The notes under the pieces were generated by a model. That model did no database searches, was not told the DNA's origin, and saw nothing but the letters and a program-made list of their open reading frames with translations. Of a stretch of DNA of 64,000 bases, positions 63,176 through 64,000 are shown piece by piece. Source of the stretch: Mycoplasmopsis citelli (GTDB lineage: Bacteria; Bacillota_I; Bacilli_A; Mycoplasmatales; Metamycoplasmataceae); NCBI RefSeq assembly GCF_900660645.1, contig NZ_LR215036.1, positions 620,001-684,000 on the forward strand, read 5' to 3'. Numbering within the stretch: the first letter of the stretch is position 1; each line of letters opens with the position of its first letter. Position numbers and translations under genes: made by a program.

Positions 63176-64000
63176 ATGTTAGACATTAAGTACGTTTTAA
63201 AAAATCCACAAAAAACAAAAGAATTATTACAAAAAAGAGGTTTTGATTTATCAATTTATGAGCAATATTTAGAATTAGCTCAAAAAAGAGGGATTTTAAT
63301 GTTTGAAGCTCAAAGTAAAAAATCAGAGCTAACAAAATTATCAAAAGATTTTTCAAAATACAAAAATGACTCTGAAAAATTAAGCGAATTAAAATCTTTA
63401 ATTGCCAAAATTAAAGAGCAAGAAGCACACCTAACTCATCAAGCTGATTCATTAAATGAACAAATTGAAAAATTAGCTCTTACTATTCCTAATTTACCTC
63501 TTGATGAAGTTCCTTACGGTAGTAGCGAAAATGATAATGTGGTTTTATCAGAACACCCAAATTTAGGGCGTGGTCTTGTTAAGGCGATGCTCCCTCATTA
63601 TGAAATAGCTAAAAAACTTGATATTTTAGACATTGAACGTGCAGTTAAATTATCTGGATCAAGATTTATTATATACAAAAATGCAGGAGCAAAATTAACA
63701 AGAGCTTTAATTTCGTTTATGCTTGATTTACACGTTTTAAGCGGATATACAGAATTAACTACTCCTGTTTTAGTTAAATCTAAAGCGCTATACGGAACTG
63801 GTCAACTTCCTAAATTTGAAGAGGATTTGTTCAAATTAAATAAAGATGATTTTTACTTAATTCCTACTGCTGAAGTTACTTTAACTAATTACTATAATGA
63901 TGAAATTGTTAATTTATCAACACCTTTTAGAGCAACTGCATATACTGAGTGTTTTAGAAGCGAAGCTGGAAGCTCAGGAAAAGACACTAAAGGAATTTTA
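63176..64000 (+). CDS. serS: Seryl-tRNA synthetase (3' end outside window)
   Basis: The first 275 residues are present. The N-terminal coiled-coil arm (residues ~25-110, with EAQSKKSELTKLSKDF) binds the tRNA-Ser long variable arm; the class II catalytic core follows with IYKNAGAKLTRALI, TTPVLV, TGQLPKF, and motif 2 TECFRSEAGSSG at the window edge. TTGAAC and TATAAT form a good promoter, divergent from rpmH. Confidence 0.96.
   Translation, partial: MLDIKYVLKNPQKTKELLQKRGFDLSIYEQYLELAQKRGILMFEAQSKKSELTKLSKDFSKYKNDSEKLSELKSLIAKIKEQEAHLTHQADSLNEQIEKLALTIPNLPLDEVPYGSSENDNVVLSEHPNLGRGLVKAMLPHYEIAKKLDILDIERAVKLSGSRFIIYKNAGAKLTRALISFMLDLHVLSGYTELTTPVLVKSKALYGTGQLPKFEEDLFKLNKDDFYLIPTAEVTLTNYYNDEIVNLSTPFRATAYTECFRSEAGSSGKDTKGIL

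Overview
The window is about 64 kb of a very AT-rich mollicute chromosome. UGA is read as tryptophan (translation table 4): almost every conserved gene here (tpiA, trmD, gyrB, rsmG, yidC, tsaB, lplA) runs on only through in-frame TGA codons at conserved Trp positions. Single-membrane lipoproteins, lone 5S rRNA, no cell-wall genes, a glycolysis/acetate pathway and the gene content fit a sugar-fermenting Mycoplasma/Mycoplasmopsis of the hominis-synoviae-pulmonis type. I cannot name the species. All coordinates below merge fragments that a standard-code reading would split at TGA.

Layout. 1-3.7 kb: three tandem minus-strand lipoprotein paralogues, each with a long simple-sequence tract (TA18, A19 or TA13) just before the gene. 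3.8-9.6 kb: pyk, then the minus-strand chain pta-ackA-coaD-ysxC-membrane protein. 9.9-12 kb: a charged lipoprotein and a ROK kinase. 12.0-31.2 kb: a plus-strand accessory island built from four repeated protein types that I call A, B, C (small membrane proteins) and D (larger, with an internal hydrophobic hairpin), in the order A0 C1 D1 B1 A1 C2(broken) D2 B2 A2 B3(broken) A3(frameshift) C3 B4 A4 B5 A5 B6 A6(frameshift) D3 B7 A7. It is followed by a GntR regulator. A ninth A, eighth B and fourth D (D8 B8 A8) lie inverted at 56.6-59.2 kb. I recognise no described family for any of them; this array is the main candidate for an undescribed system.

32-41 kb: Cys-rich miniprotein, tpiA, dnaJ, lplA with an alpha/beta hydrolase, an ORF6N phage-type gene, tsaE-tsaB-tsaD (t6A), SRP RNA, and rpsP-trmD-rplS. 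41-45 kb: small membrane proteins, a lipoprotein and a tiny Cys/His/Met-rich protein. 45-51.6 kb: tRNA-Arg, prs-rsmG, gpmI, plsY, and a convergent restriction endonuclease/adenine methylase pair. 51.8-56.5 kb: gyrB, an ECF-type S component divergent from coaBC-coaX. 59.3-64 kb: rpmG, a DUF402 protein, 5S rRNA, rpmH-rnpA-yidC, and the start of serS.

Connections. pyk, tpiA, gpmI, ackA and pta cover lower glycolysis and acetate/ATP formation. coaBC, coaX and coaD plus the S component (possibly for pantothenate) point to CoA synthesis from an imported vitamin, but coaX is frameshifted and CoaBC lacks the usual decarboxylase cysteine. Simple-sequence tracts before lipoproteins and one small membrane protein suggest length-variable expression. 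Frameshifts at short homopolymers in A6, D8 and coaX are either real on/off states, decay, or assembly errors; the sequence alone cannot decide.
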